DNA of 64,000 nt from CATOSP01 sp965237775 (GCA_965237775.1 OZ250155.1:3162001-3226000), one strand, 5' to 3'; positions 8,542 to 17,536 are shown, numbered from the stretch's first letter. Made by a program: numbers and translations. The notes: a model not told the origin generated them from the letters alone.

Positions 8542-9387
8542 ATGCTCATTGACTCTCACTGTCACATCGCCCCGCCGGATTTCCCCTCGCGCTGAGCGGA
8601 ATTGGCAACTAGGGACGCCACATTCGCCAGCATGTTTTCCAACCCTCGGGCGCGTTTGGCAACAGCGGACACCCTAGTGGAAGATATGGACAGGGACGGC
8701 GTTGAGCGCGCCGTCGTAATGGGCGTCGGTTGGCGTGAACGCGAAGTAGCGCGGGAGGCCAACGACTATATAATTCGATCAGTGGACCGATTTCCGGACC
8801 GGCTCATCGGCTTCTGTTCAGTCAATCCCGCTTGGGCAGAGAGGGCGTTGGAGGAGATGGACCGGTGCGCTTCCGCCGGACTTAAGGGAGTCGGGGAGCT
8901 TCACCCGGACACCCAGGATTTCGACATCACCAACGCCGCGAACCTGTCCCCATTCATGGCTGCTGCCCGCAGGCTGGAGCTACCCGTCCTGGTGCATTGC
9001 TCGGAGCCGGTGGGCCACGAGTACCCCGGCAAGGGCCGCACCACGCCGGACAAGATATACCGGTTTATCAAAAACTTCCCGGACAATCTCATCATTTGCG
9101 CCCACTTCGGAGGAGGATTGCCCTTTTACGCGCTGATGCCGGAAGTGCCGGAAGTTCTCCGTAACGTGTACTTCGACTCCGCCGCGAGCCCGTTCTTGTA
9201 CCGGGCCCAGGTATACGCCGAAGTTTCCCGGCTGGTGGGAGCTGACAAGTTGTTATTCGCCAGTGACTACCCTTTGGTGCGGGCGGCCAGGGCCCTAGGG
9301 CAGGTTAATGAGGCTTGCTTGGGCATCGAGGCGCGGGACTCGATTCTTGGTGGGAACGCAGCCAAACTTTTTGGGTTAACGCCCTGA
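8542..9387 (+). pseudogene. Amidohydrolase_2/TIM-barrel metal-dependent hydrolase interrupted by in-frame TGA
   Basis: The intact frame would start at ATG 8542 with MLIDSHCHIAPP, whose HxH is the metal-binding motif of the amidohydrolase superfamily. It would then run 281 codons through DRDGVERAVVMG, ELHPDTQD, LPVLVHCSEP, ICAHFGGGLPFY and LLFASDYPLVR to the normal end. A TGA at 8593-8595 (context PSR-[TGA]-AELATRD) breaks it after 17 codons. Restarting downstream (TTG 8602, ATG 8632) would lose the HxH and probably the enzyme. No Cys/Sec pattern surrounds this TGA, so a point mutation or sequencing error is likelier than recoding. TATAAT at 8522-8527 lies 14 bases before the ATG, suggesting a nearly leaderless transcript. 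Confidence 0.75.
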
Positions 9388-9440
9388 GAGTTCTAGCCCG
9401 GCCAGAAGAACGCCCTGGAGAAACCTCGGGAGAAAACAAG

Positions 9441-9977
9441 ATGGAAGATATGCCGACGCTTCCAGACCACCTTCGGGCAGGCCTGGACCTGGTGTTCGTG
9501 GGGCTAAACCCTTCGCTTCCGTCTATCCGGGTGGGTCATTACTTCGCCAACCCGCGCAACAGGTTCTGGCCCGCGTTGAACCGTTCCGGGCTCGTGAGCC
9601 GCGACCTGGGGCCCGAAGACGACGCGTCGTTGCTTGATGATGGAATCGGGTTCACCGACGTGGTGAAACGGGCAACGGCCCAGGGTTCCGGGCTCAAGGC
9701 GGCCGACTATCGGCAGTGGGCTCCAGTGCTTAGAGACAAGTTGCTGACATTTCCACCCCGCGTCGCCAACTTTCACGGCGTCATGGCGTACAAAGCCTAC
9801 CTCCGCTACGCCGAAGGGGAACGGGAGTCCCCGGAATTGGGGCTTCAAGAGCGGGCCATCGGCAGCACCCAGATCTTCGTAACTCCCAACCCCAGCCCCG
9901 CCAATGCCGTCTACTCGATAGACGACTTGGCCGAATGGTATCGCCGGTTGGGCCGGTTTCTCGATGAGGCGGTATGA
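9441..9977 (+). CDS. mug: Mismatch-specific uracil/thymine-DNA glycosylase (Mug/TDG family)
   Basis: Base-excision repair enzyme removing U or T from G:U/G:T mismatches. The 178-residue protein has both family motifs: VFVGLNPSLPS near the N-terminus (GINPG-type, with Asn) and VTPNPSPANA near the C-terminus (the NPSGLN-type minor-groove loop). RFWPALNRSGL between them is also typical. The ATG at 9441, with GGGAG 8 bases upstream, was preferred over an in-frame start 126 bases earlier inside the previous gene. The stop overlaps the next ATG (ATGA), coupling it to thpR. Confidence 0.9.
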   Translation: MEDMPTLPDHLRAGLDLVFVGLNPSLPSIRVGHYFANPRNRFWPALNRSGLVSRDLGPEDDASLLDDGIGFTDVVKRATAQGSGLKAADYRQWAPVLRDKLLTFPPRVANFHGVMAYKAYLRYAEGERESPELGLQERAIGSTQIFVTPNPSPANAVYSIDDLAEWYRRLGRFLDEAV

Positions 9978-10567
9978 TGCCAACCGCCGAAGCAAAGATA
10001 CGCGCCTTTATCGCCCTCCATATTTCAGAGCAGGCACGTGAGACCTTGGCCCAGGTCATGGCCCGGCTGGAAGAGGCTACCGGGAACGGCGTTCGCTGGG
10101 TGAACTCGGATGGGGTCCATTTGACCTTGAAGTTCCTGGGTGATATCCCCTCGGACCAAGCTCAAGAAGTCATTGAGTCCATGAGGAAATCATCAGATGG
10201 TCATGGCGTATTCCAATTAAGCCTCTCCGGGTTGGGGATGTTCCCCAATCAGAGACAGCCCAGAGTTCTTTGGGCCGGTGTTACCGGAGACCTTGAAGCG
10301 TTGTCCTTAATTCAAGAGTCGGTGGAAACAGCCATGTCCGGCCTGGGTTTTCAACGGGAGCGGAGACCCTTCCGGCCCCATCTCACCATTGGACGTGTGC
10401 GTGACGGGGTCAGGCCCAAACAGAGACAGACTATCGGCGATTCACTTTCCTCCATAAAGATGAGGCCAAGTCAGCCCTGGCAAGTCGACTCTGTCCATCT
10501 CATTCGCAGCGTCCTTCTGCCACAGGGAGCGGTATACACCTCCTTGGGTTCGGCGGAACTCCGGTGA
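9974..10567 (+). CDS. thpR: RNA 2',3'-cyclic phosphodiesterase (2'-5' RNA ligase family)
   Basis: Two-histidine (2H) phosphoesterase of 197 residues. The paired catalytic motifs are HLTLKFLG (about residue 49) and HLTIGRVRD (about residue 136), and the N-terminus IRAFIALHI is the usual first strand. It hydrolyses 2',3'-cyclic phosphate RNA ends. It overlaps mug by four bases upstream (ATGA) and the alkA-like gene by four downstream (GTGA), so the three are one operon. Why an RNA-end enzyme sits between two DNA glycosylases is not evident. Confidence 0.9.
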   Translation: MMPTAEAKIRAFIALHISEQARETLAQVMARLEEATGNGVRWVNSDGVHLTLKFLGDIPSDQAQEVIESMRKSSDGHGVFQLSLSGLGMFPNQRQPRVLWAGVTGDLEALSLIQESVETAMSGLGFQRERRPFRPHLTIGRVRDGVRPKQRQTIGDSLSSIKMRPSQPWQVDSVHLIRSVLLPQGAVYTSLGSAELR

Positions 10568-11487
10568 GCATGTCCCGCGAGACCACCTTCATCGAGCCTG
10601 TAGCTCCCTTCGATTTCGACCTGACAGCCGGATACCACACCTACTTCCAAGGACGCTACGGGTCGGACTCGCTGGAAGACGGCGTGTACCGGCGGTTGCT
10701 CGACCTCGGCGGCAATCTGGTGCTGGCGTCGGTCTCATCCGTGGGAAGCGTGGACCAACCCAGGCTACAAATCGACCTTCAGGGTGAACGGTTGGGGGCC
10801 GAAGACGTCGCCAACGCGGCCAGACGCGTCGGCTGGCTTCTGGGCGCGGACCAGGACCTGGGACCCTTCTACAGCATGGCCAGCCGCGACCACATCCTGT
10901 CCAGCATTGCGGAGCGATTTCGGGGGCTCCACCTTCCCCATACCGCCACCGTGTTCGAGGCGCTGGTCCTGGCAATACTCGGGCAGCAGATAAGCACTCA
11001 GGTCGCCAGGGTGATTCGCACGCTCTTAATCGAGACCTACGGTCCTCGGCTGATTGCCGATGGTGTCACATACTACGCGTTCCCACGCCCCGACAGGTTG
11101 GCGGAAGCGGCGGTGGAGGAGCTTCGGGGACTCAAGCTCAGTTGGCGTAAGGCCGAGTATGTGCAAGGAATCGCCGTGTCCGCGCTGGAAGAGGCGGAAG
11201 GGCTGGAGTATTTGCACCGGCTCGACGATGGGGAAGTCATTAGGCGTGTCACGAGCCTGCGCGGCGTGGGCCCGTGGACTGCTCAATGGCTGTTGGTCCG
11301 CGCACTGGGCAGGCCCGACGCGCTGCCCCTTGGCGATCTGGCGTTGAGACGGACGGTGTCGAAACTAGGCTTCGGCGGCCAACCGGTACACGACAAAGAG
11401 GTCGAAGATTATTGCCAACGGTGGTCGCCGTGGCGGACTTACGCCACCGTGTACATGTTCGCCGCCATGCGCACACCCATGGGGTAG
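10564..11487 (+). CDS. DNA-3-methyladenine glycosylase II family (AlkA-like, HhH-GPD)
   Basis: 307 residues. An N-terminal AlkA-type beta domain is followed by the helix-hairpin-helix glycosylase domain. Signature segments are FEALVLAILGQQIST, the hairpin LRGVGPWTAQWLLVRALG, and PLGDLALRR carrying the catalytic aspartate. It removes alkylated bases. The start is a GTG at 10564 overlapping the thpR stop, with an in-frame ATG two codons on. It is last gene of the mug-thpR-alkA operon, convergent with ffh, with a 5-base gap between stops. Confidence 0.9.
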   Translation: MSMSRETTFIEPVAPFDFDLTAGYHTYFQGRYGSDSLEDGVYRRLLDLGGNLVLASVSSVGSVDQPRLQIDLQGERLGAEDVANAARRVGWLLGADQDLGPFYSMASRDHILSSIAERFRGLHLPHTATVFEALVLAILGQQISTQVARVIRTLLIETYGPRLIADGVTYYAFPRPDRLAEAAVEELRGLKLSWRKAEYVQGIAVSALEEAEGLEYLHRLDDGEVIRRVTSLRGVGPWTAQWLLVRALGRPDALPLGDLALRRTVSKLGFGGQPVHDKEVEDYCQRWSPWRTYATVYMFAAMRTPMG

Positions 11488-11492
11488 TTTCC

Positions 11493-12827
11493 CTACCGGA
11501 ACATGTTCATCAGGTTCTTGGGGTTGCGTGACCGGCTTAGCTGGCGCATCAGCTTTTGAGTCTGCCTAAACTGGTTCAAGAGCTGGTTGATGTCCTGGGG
11601 AGTCGTGCCGCTACCCCGGGAAATTCTCCGCTTCCGGCTGTTGTTCAGGATTTCCGGGCGGCGGCGCTCCTCGAAGGTCATGGACCGGATGATAGCCTCC
11701 ACTCGTTGGACCTGGCCGTCATCCAGGGATCCCGCGGGCATCTTCGAGCCCATCTGGCTCATACCGGGGATCATCTCCATTATCTGGCTCAAGGAACCCA
11801 TCTTCTTGACCGTCTGAATTTGCTGCAGGAAGTCGTCCAGGTCGAAGGTTGCCTGCCGGAACTTGCGCTCCAACTCCTTCGCCTGGTTTTCGTCCACCGC
11901 TTCCTGGGCCTTTTCGATGAGGGAAAGCACGTCTCCCATAGCCAGGATGCGGGACGCCATACGGTCAGGGTGGAAGGCCTCCAGGGCGTCGGAGCGTTCA
12001 CCCACACCCATATACTTGATCGGAACGCCTGTTACTCGGGTCACGGACAGGGCCGCGCCGCCCCTGGCGTCGCCGTCCATTTTGCTCATGATGAGACCGG
12101 TGAGGGAGACTCGCTCGTGGAAACCCTCCGCGGCGTTCACCGCGTCCTGCCCGGTCATAGCGTCCACTACCAGCAGGGTCTCTTGCGGATTGACGGCGTC
12201 CTTGACGCTTTCCAACTCCTTCATGAGATCATCATCGATCTGCAAACGCCCGCCGGTGTCTATAATTGCCCAGTTGACACCCAATTCTTCGGCGCGGCGC
12301 ACGCCGGCCTTGGCAACCTGGACCACGCTGGATGAGGCTGGGTCCTCGGAATACACCGGGACGTCTAGCTGTTTGCCCAGGGTCTCCAATTGTTGGATCG
12401 CGGCAGGGCGGCGTAGGTCTGCGGCTATAAGTAGCGACTTGTGGTTCTGCCGTCGCAGCGCCAGCGCCAGCTTGGCCGCCGTGGTTGTCTTTCCCGACCC
12501 TTGAAGGCCCACCAGCATGAGGACATTCGTGAGCTGGCTGGAGGGCACTATCCGGTGGTCGCCTCCATCCAACATGGCGGTTAACTCTTCGTGGACGATC
12601 TTAACCACCTGCTGCCCGGGTGTAAGGCTCTCCATGACGTCCGCGCCATGGGCTCTCTCTTTGACCGCCGCAACGAAATCTCTGGCGACTCGGAAGTTGA
12701 CGTCGGCTTCCAGTAGAGACCGGCGCACCTGGCCCATGGCGTCGTCGATGTCCTTTTCCGTCAAGCGGCCCCTACTCGTGAGCCGCCCCATGATTCCGGT
12801 CAACTTCTCGGTTAGGTTCTCGAGCAC
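11493..12827 (-). CDS. ffh: Signal recognition particle protein Ffh
   Basis: SRP54 GTPase that targets nascent membrane proteins to FtsY/SecYEG with 4.5S RNA. 444 residues: N domain (LENLTEKLTGIMGRL), G domain with GLQGSGKTTTAAKLA, LLIAADLRRPAAIQQL, IIDTGGRLQID and SKMDGDARGGAAL, then the methionine-rich M domain (MGSLSQIMEMIPGMSQMG; RRRISRGSG-like RKRRISRGSGTT). The GTG at 12827 follows GGGAG by seven bases and gives the usual N-terminus, so I prefer it to the ATG at 12851. No SRP RNA gene is visible in the adjacent gap. Confidence 0.95.
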   Translation of the reverse strand: MLENLTEKLTGIMGRLTSRGRLTEKDIDDAMGQVRRSLLEADVNFRVARDFVAAVKERAHGADVMESLTPGQQVVKIVHEELTAMLDGGDHRIVPSSQLTNVLMLVGLQGSGKTTTAAKLALALRRQNHKSLLIAADLRRPAAIQQLETLGKQLDVPVYSEDPASSSVVQVAKAGVRRAEELGVNWAIIDTGGRLQIDDDLMKELESVKDAVNPQETLLVVDAMTGQDAVNAAEGFHERVSLTGLIMSKMDGDARGGAALSVTRVTGVPIKYMGVGERSDALEAFHPDRMASRILAMGDVLSLIEKAQEAVDENQAKELERKFRQATFDLDDFLQQIQTVKKMGSLSQIMEMIPGMSQMGSKMPAGSLDDGQVQRVEAIIRSMTFEERRRPEILNNSRKRRISRGSGTTPQDINQLLNQFRQTQKLMRQLSRSRNPKNLMNMFR

Positions 12828-13188
12828 TACGTCACTCCCTGGGCAACCCATCGGTTACCCGGACTTCATGAGTCAGGTCTGGCCGCGGGTTGCTGCCACT
12901 GATTCGATTGTAGGGGCGCCCAGTTATCAGGGTCAAGGAAAACGAGGTTGTGTAAGTGTTAAATGTTCGGAGGTCAGTGGCTGGTTTCCAATGGTCAGTT
13001 GGTCGGTGAGTAATGGCGGCCGGCACGCGCCACCAACCACCAGCCACTGGGTACCGGCCACTGAAAAGTCTGCCTGTGGTAGAATTACCTCGGCTTCACA
13101 GGGTGGTTGATATGGTGGCAGACGGGCTGATTTCTCCCCCGGACCACAACACCGGCTCCGCTTCAGGTCGCCGTTCTGGAGTGTGTCC
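12828..13188. other. Intergenic region with long inverted repeat between ffh and sbcC
   Basis: Divergent promoters must lie here. A perfect 11-bp inverted repeat, CAGTGGCTGGT (12975-12985) and ACCAGCCACTG (13039-13049), encloses a 53-base loop that itself contains TTGGT/ACCAA pairs. A further GGCCACTG follows at about 13056-13063. It could form a long hairpin in the sbcC leader or be a decayed repeat. No tRNA, SRP RNA or ORF can be supported. Confidence 0.4.
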
Positions 13189-15774
13189 ATGATCCCCCAA
13201 CGCCTTAGCGTGCGCAACTTTCTCTGTTACCGGGAAGACGCTCCTACGCTCGACTTTTCCGGTATCCATGTGGCATGCCTGTGCGGCAACAACGGTCACG
13301 GAAAGTCCGCCCTGCTGGACGCCATCACCTGGTGCCTGTGGGGTGAGGCCCGGAGCAAGTCCCAAGACGACCTGATCTCTTACGGCGCAGGCGAGTGCCG
13401 AGTGGAATTGGACTTCTCTTCCCGGGACACCTGTTACCGGGTGATTCGCAGCCGGTCTCGCGGCGGGACCCGTCGCCGCCAGGGCATAACCGATCTTCAG
13501 TTTCAGGTAATTGGCGGCGATTCACCTAGGGCGGTCACCGGCAACAGCGTCCGGGAGACCCAGGCCAAGATCATCCAGACCGTGGGCATGGACTATGACA
13601 CGTTCATCAACTCGGCCTTTCTGCTTCAAGGACGAGCGGATGAGTTCACGAACAAAACCCCTGCTGACCGCAAGGCCGTGTTGGCCAAGATCATGGGCCT
13701 GGAGACCTACGACAGGCTGCAAGGCAGCGCCAGGGACCGTCTCAACGAGGCCACCGCCGCGGCTGCGGAAGCCGCAGGCGCATTGCAAAGGATGCGGTCT
13801 GACGCGGAGGAGATCGGTGACCCCTCCATCCTGCTGGCGGAGCTACAAACCCACCTCGCAGCCCTCAACTTGCGGCTTCTTGAACAGCGGCACGCAACGG
13901 AGAAGCTGCACGCAACAGTGGAAGAGTTGCAACGGCAACGGGACTCCCTCACACCCCTGCAAGACCAGATCCAGGAAGCAATTCAAGACCTTTCCGAGCT
14001 TCAGGTTAGCCAAGACGCCGCGGGGGGGCGCGTCAGTCAGTACCAGTCCCTTATAGACAAGGCCGACTCTATCCGGGACGGGGTCAAGGCGCTGGAGCGG
14101 GCCAGGGAACAGCTCGATTCCATGGAGACCGCCAGAATCGAATTGGAGCAGCTCACCGCTCGGAAAGCCATCACCGTTCGGGCCATCGATGTCGCCAAGT
14201 CGCGCCTGGAAACCGTCGCAGAGCAGTTGGAACGGAAAGTGCGGTCCGAGCTTCTACCCAAGGCCGAGGCCGAGGCCGAATTGACGCTGGAGATGGACAG
14301 AGTCCGGTCGGATTTTCTGGGGTTGAAAGCCGAAGAGACGGAGATTATGGCGGAACGCCAGCGCCTTAGTGCCGTTTCCACCGCCATAGGCGAGGCGAAC
14401 AGCGCCGCCGAGCGGTACAAGACCGAAGGATTGGAACTTCGCTCGAAGCTGGAATTGCTCGACAGATCAAACGGCCATGACCCTCCCTGCCCATTGTGCC
14501 AGACACCTCTTGGAGACGACGGTTGTCTCCGGCTAGCCAAATCGTACCGCTTTGAGATAGAAGACAAACGAGACCTATTCCGGCAGAACCAGGCGCGCCT
14601 CGAGTCGCTCCAGACCAAGCAGACCAACATGGAATCTGGCCTCGCACGGCGGGAAGATACCCTGGCCAAAGCTACACGTACGTCTCAGGCGGGCCTGTCG
14701 TCCCTCGAACTCCGTATTCAGGAGTCACGCCAAGCCCAACAAGACCTTGCCACGGCCCAAACCGACCTGTCGTGGGTCACCGATTCCCTGGCCTCCGGCA
14801 GCTACGCCGGGCAAGAGTACGAGGACCTTCGGGATGTGGACCAGAAGATCAATGCCTTGGCCTACGACGAACAGGCCCGGCAGCAGAGCTACGGGGAAAT
14901 CCAGGAGTTGCAACACTTCCTAGACCTCGACCGCCAGCTTGGATACGCGGAAGACAACCTGCCTTTGGAGACAGCCGCGCTTCAACGCGCACAAGACATG
15001 CTCGAACGGCGGCAGTCGGAACTGGAAAGGCTCCGGCTCCAACACGCAGCTAATCTGGAGGCAGTCGACCAGTTGCCCTCTCTGCAAACCCAGTTGGAGT
15101 CTTCAGACTCAGGTTTGACATTGCTTGAAGGCCAAGTGCGGCAGGCCACCGCCAAACAGGGCTTCTTGCAGGGGGAGGTCGAACGATTGGAGGGGTTAAG
15201 GCGGGATATTGCCGCATCCTCAGTCCGGCTTTCAGCCCTGGAAGAAGACCAGGCGGTGTACCGGGAACTGGTTGGAGCCTTCGGCAGACAGGGCATCCAG
15301 GCGATGCTGATCGAAACCGTCTTGCCCCGGCTGGAGGAGGAAGCCAACCTTCTCCTGGGGAGAATGACCGACAACCGGATGCAGGTGCAACTCGAGACCC
15401 AGAGAGACCGCCGCAGCGGAAGAGGCGACCCTATCGAGACTTTGCAGATCAACGTCACCGACGAGCTTGGCCCGCGAGCCTATGAGATGTACAGCGGCGG
15501 CGAGGCCTTCCGCGTGAACCTGGCCCTGCGAATCGGACTGTCGAAAGTCCTATCCCAGCGCATGGGCGCTCCTTTGCCAACCCTGTTCATCGACGAAGGC
15601 TTCGGGTCCCAGGATGCGGCCGGGAGGGAGAGGATTCTGGACGTCATCGGGGCCATCGAGGCCGACTTCGATAAGATAATCGTCATTACCCACCTCGAAG
15701 ACCTGAAAGACGCATTCCCGGTGCGAATCGAAGTCCAAAAGGGCGAGTTCGGCTCCTCTTTCTGGTTGAGCTGA
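13189..15774 (+). CDS. sbcC: SbcC/Rad50-type ATPase (DNA exonuclease subunit)
   Basis: SMC-like ATPase that, with an SbcD/Mre11 nuclease, processes hairpins and blocked DNA ends. 861 residues: Walker A CGNNGHGKSALLDAITW (Lys39), long Q/E/R-rich coiled coils, a zinc hook CPLC at 434-437, a second coiled coil, the signature YSGGEAFRVNLALRIG, and Walker B LPTLFIDEGFGSQD. The ATG at 13189 is spaced correctly from GGAG; an upstream GTG at 13183 is also in frame. No sbcD is adjacent. The nearest Mre11-like phosphoesterase is at 41251, which is unusual because the pair is normally an operon. Confidence 0.92.
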   Translation: MIPQRLSVRNFLCYREDAPTLDFSGIHVACLCGNNGHGKSALLDAITWCLWGEARSKSQDDLISYGAGECRVELDFSSRDTCYRVIRSRSRGGTRRRQGITDLQFQVIGGDSPRAVTGNSVRETQAKIIQTVGMDYDTFINSAFLLQGRADEFTNKTPADRKAVLAKIMGLETYDRLQGSARDRLNEATAAAAEAAGALQRMRSDAEEIGDPSILLAELQTHLAALNLRLLEQRHATEKLHATVEELQRQRDSLTPLQDQIQEAIQDLSELQVSQDAAGGRVSQYQSLIDKADSIRDGVKALERAREQLDSMETARIELEQLTARKAITVRAIDVAKSRLETVAEQLERKVRSELLPKAEAEAELTLEMDRVRSDFLGLKAEETEIMAERQRLSAVSTAIGEANSAAERYKTEGLELRSKLELLDRSNGHDPPCPLCQTPLGDDGCLRLAKSYRFEIEDKRDLFRQNQARLESLQTKQTNMESGLARREDTLAKATRTSQAGLSSLELRIQESRQAQQDLATAQTDLSWVTDSLASGSYAGQEYEDLRDVDQKINALAYDEQARQQSYGEIQELQHFLDLDRQLGYAEDNLPLETAALQRAQDMLERRQSELERLRLQHAANLEAVDQLPSLQTQLESSDSGLTLLEGQVRQATAKQGFLQGEVERLEGLRRDIAASSVRLSALEEDQAVYRELVGAFGRQGIQAMLIETVLPRLEEEANLLLGRMTDNRMQVQLETQRDRRSGRGDPIETLQINVTDELGPRAYEMYSGGEAFRVNLALRIGLSKVLSQRMGAPLPTLFIDEGFGSQDAAGRERILDVIGAIEADFDKIIVITHLEDLKDAFPVRIEVQKGEFGSSFWLS

Positions 15775-15788
15775 ACCGGAGACGTAAC

Positions 15789-16262
15789 GTGAGAGGCGAG
15801 TCATCCGAAGTCAAAGTCAGGAATGCAACCGTCGAAGACCTGGAAACTCTGGTCGCCTTCAATGCCGCCATGGCCTTGGAAACCGAGGGTAAGGAACTGG
15901 ACCTTCAACGGCTGCGGCAGGGTGTTTCCGCGGTGTTCGACGACCCCAGCCGTGGCTTTTACGTCGTCGCCGAAGCCGGGAATGAGATCGCCGGTCAACT
16001 GATGATTACGACCGAGTGGAGCGACTGGCGTAACGGATATTTCTGGTGGATTCAAAGCGTCTACGTTGGCCCGGGATTTAGGCGGCGCGGGGTTTACCGC
16101 TCCCTCGATTCCCACGTTCGCACTGAAGCGATACGCGACGGCGGGGTCTGCGGCCTGCGCCTCTACGTCGACCGGGACAACCACGTGGCCCAGAGGGTGT
16201 ACTCCAGCCTGGATATGCAACTCTCTCATTACGACCTATTCGAGATTGACATCGTCCTCTAA
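15789..16262 (+). CDS. GNAT family N-acetyltransferase
   Basis: 157-residue single-domain GNAT protein. The fold is shown by VRNATVEDLETLVAFN at the N-terminus, the acetyl-CoA motif A region IQSVYVGPGFRRRGVYRSL (R/Q-x-x-G-x-G/A-like RRRGVY), and the C-terminal LYVDRDNHVAQRVYSSLDM. The substrate is unknown. GTG start 14 bases after sbcC with GGAG upstream; probably co-transcribed with sbcC and the PPOX gene downstream. Confidence 0.88.
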   Translation: MRGESSEVKVRNATVEDLETLVAFNAAMALETEGKELDLQRLRQGVSAVFDDPSRGFYVVAEAGNEIAGQLMITTEWSDWRNGYFWWIQSVYVGPGFRRRGVYRSLDSHVRTEAIRDGGVCGLRLYVDRDNHVAQRVYSSLDMQLSHYDLFEIDIVL

Positions 16263-16287
16263 CCACAACTATTCAGGAGGGACCGGA

Positions 16288-16707
16288 ATGCTCCCCGAAA
16301 ACGTTCGAGCCCTGGCAACCGAGACGCACCGAGGAGTGCTGACTACCTTCAGGCGCAACGGAGCGGCGCAGATGAGCATCATAAGCTGCGGCCCCGTGAG
16401 GGACGGAATTGGCTTCACGGTCACCGAGACTCGCGCCAAGTTGAAGAACCTGCGGCGTGACCCTCGCTGCTCCCTCATGGTTTCCCGCGAAAGTTGGTGG
16501 GGCTTCGTGGTGCTTGAAGGAAAAGCACAAATATTGTCCGCCGACAACACCGGCGCCGATGACCTTCGGCTCGCATTGCGGGAGACCTACCGGGCTGCTT
16601 CGGGAGAGGAACATCCCAATTGGGAAGAATACGACCAGGCCATGATCGACGACCAGCGTTCGGTAATCATCGTGGTCCCTGATCACATCTACGGGACGGC
16701 CGCCTAG
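16288..16707 (+). CDS. PPOX-class flavin/F420-binding family protein
   Basis: 139-residue split-barrel protein of the pyridoxamine-5'-phosphate-oxidase-like superfamily. Family features are ETHRGVLTTFRRNGAAQMS, FTVTETRAKLKNLRRDPRCSLMV (the cofactor-binding strand-helix element) and VVLEGKAQIL. Members of this subgroup commonly use F420 or FMN. ATG at 16288 with a perfect AGGAGG at 16275-16280. Convergent with mutM. Related in fold, though not closely in sequence, to the genes at 42022 and 44424. Confidence 0.85.
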   Translation: MLPENVRALATETHRGVLTTFRRNGAAQMSIISCGPVRDGIGFTVTETRAKLKNLRRDPRCSLMVSRESWWGFVVLEGKAQILSADNTGADDLRLALRETYRAASGEEHPNWEEYDQAMIDDQRSVIIVVPDHIYGTAA

Positions 16708-16714
16708 CTAATTC

Positions 16715-17536
16715 CTATTCCTGGTGGCGGGGACAAAACCAGGTAGTGCGGGCCCGGACCCGCGTGACCGCCATCGGCGTGCCGCAGCGGTGGCAGGCCT
16801 CTCCCTCCTTGCGGGGAATGGTCCACGCGGTCAACGCCCTGGGGGGATCGGGCCAAGTCTCATCCCGGGCCCGGTCGTAAATGGCCACGCCTTCGGTTAA
16901 GGCCAGAAAAATCGACTCCCTTAGCCGCGTGACCTCTCGGAGAGACAGATCGCTCGCGGGCCGCTCGGGATGAATCCCAGCCAGGTACAACGACTCGTCG
17001 GCGTACAGGTTCCCCAGTCCCGCGGAAACGGACTGTTCCAGCAATAGGGCCTTTATGGGAGCGCGCCTCCCGGTTAGCGACTTAGCCAGCACATCGACCG
17101 TGAAACCATCGCCCAGCGGGTCCGGGCTTAGCGGGGGCAATACTTCCGCCGGGTCGTCCACCAACCACAGCTTGCCGAACTTCCGGCCATCGACGAAACG
17201 GAGTTCTTGACCATCGTCCAAGGAGAAGGCGTGCCGGACCATCGGTGGTTCCGGTTTTGAAGCGGGCTCAACGCGCAACCCTCCACTCATACCGAGGTGG
17301 AGCATGAAGGTCGGTCCCGGTTCCTGGTCTCCCACATCAAGCGGAAGCAGGATGTATTTTCCCCGCCGCTGAACGTCCCGGACGGTCGCGTCACGAAGTC
17401 CCAGGACGAATTCTTCAAGGTCAGGCCGCTTTACGGTCCGCGCCCACCGAATATCCGCGCGTTTGAAACTGCGTCCAGGCAACCCCGAGCGGAGCAGGCA
17501 GCGCCGGGCGTTCTCAACTTCTGGAAGTTCGGGCAT
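16715..17536 (-). CDS. mutM: Formamidopyrimidine-DNA glycosylase
   Basis: Bifunctional glycosylase/AP lyase removing 8-oxoguanine and FapyG. 273 residues beginning MPELPEVE, with the catalytic Pro2 and Glu3 and the conserved lysine in RRGKYILLPL. Also present are FVDGRKFGKLW, the helix-two-turn-helix segment VSAGLGNLYADESLYLAGIHP, and a C-terminal zinc finger. That finger reads CHRCG...FCPRHQE, so the fourth ligand is His where most MutM have Cys; His can ligate zinc. Separated from ileS by 43 bases and possibly in the same transcript. Confidence 0.95.
   Translation of the reverse strand: MPELPEVENARRCLLRSGLPGRSFKRADIRWARTVKRPDLEEFVLGLRDATVRDVQRRGKYILLPLDVGDQEPGPTFMLHLGMSGGLRVEPASKPEPPMVRHAFSLDDGQELRFVDGRKFGKLWLVDDPAEVLPPLSPDPLGDGFTVDVLAKSLTGRRAPIKALLLEQSVSAGLGNLYADESLYLAGIHPERPASDLSLREVTRLRESIFLALTEGVAIYDRARDETWPDPPRALTAWTIPRKEGEACHRCGTPMAVTRVRARTTWFCPRHQE

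Noticed and set aside
8593..8595. Second possible selenocysteine TGA
   Set aside because: No Cys/Sec position is known there in amidohydrolases and the only downstream hairpin is weak; a nonsense mutation is simpler.
11556..12335. 259-residue plus-strand open frame
   Set aside because: Entirely opposite ffh, which is certain; sequence is low-complexity and unlike any protein.
12828..13188. SRP (4.5S) RNA or tRNA next to ffh
   Set aside because: No GGAAG...GCAGC SRP tetraloop motif and no TTCGA-type T-arm found on either strand.
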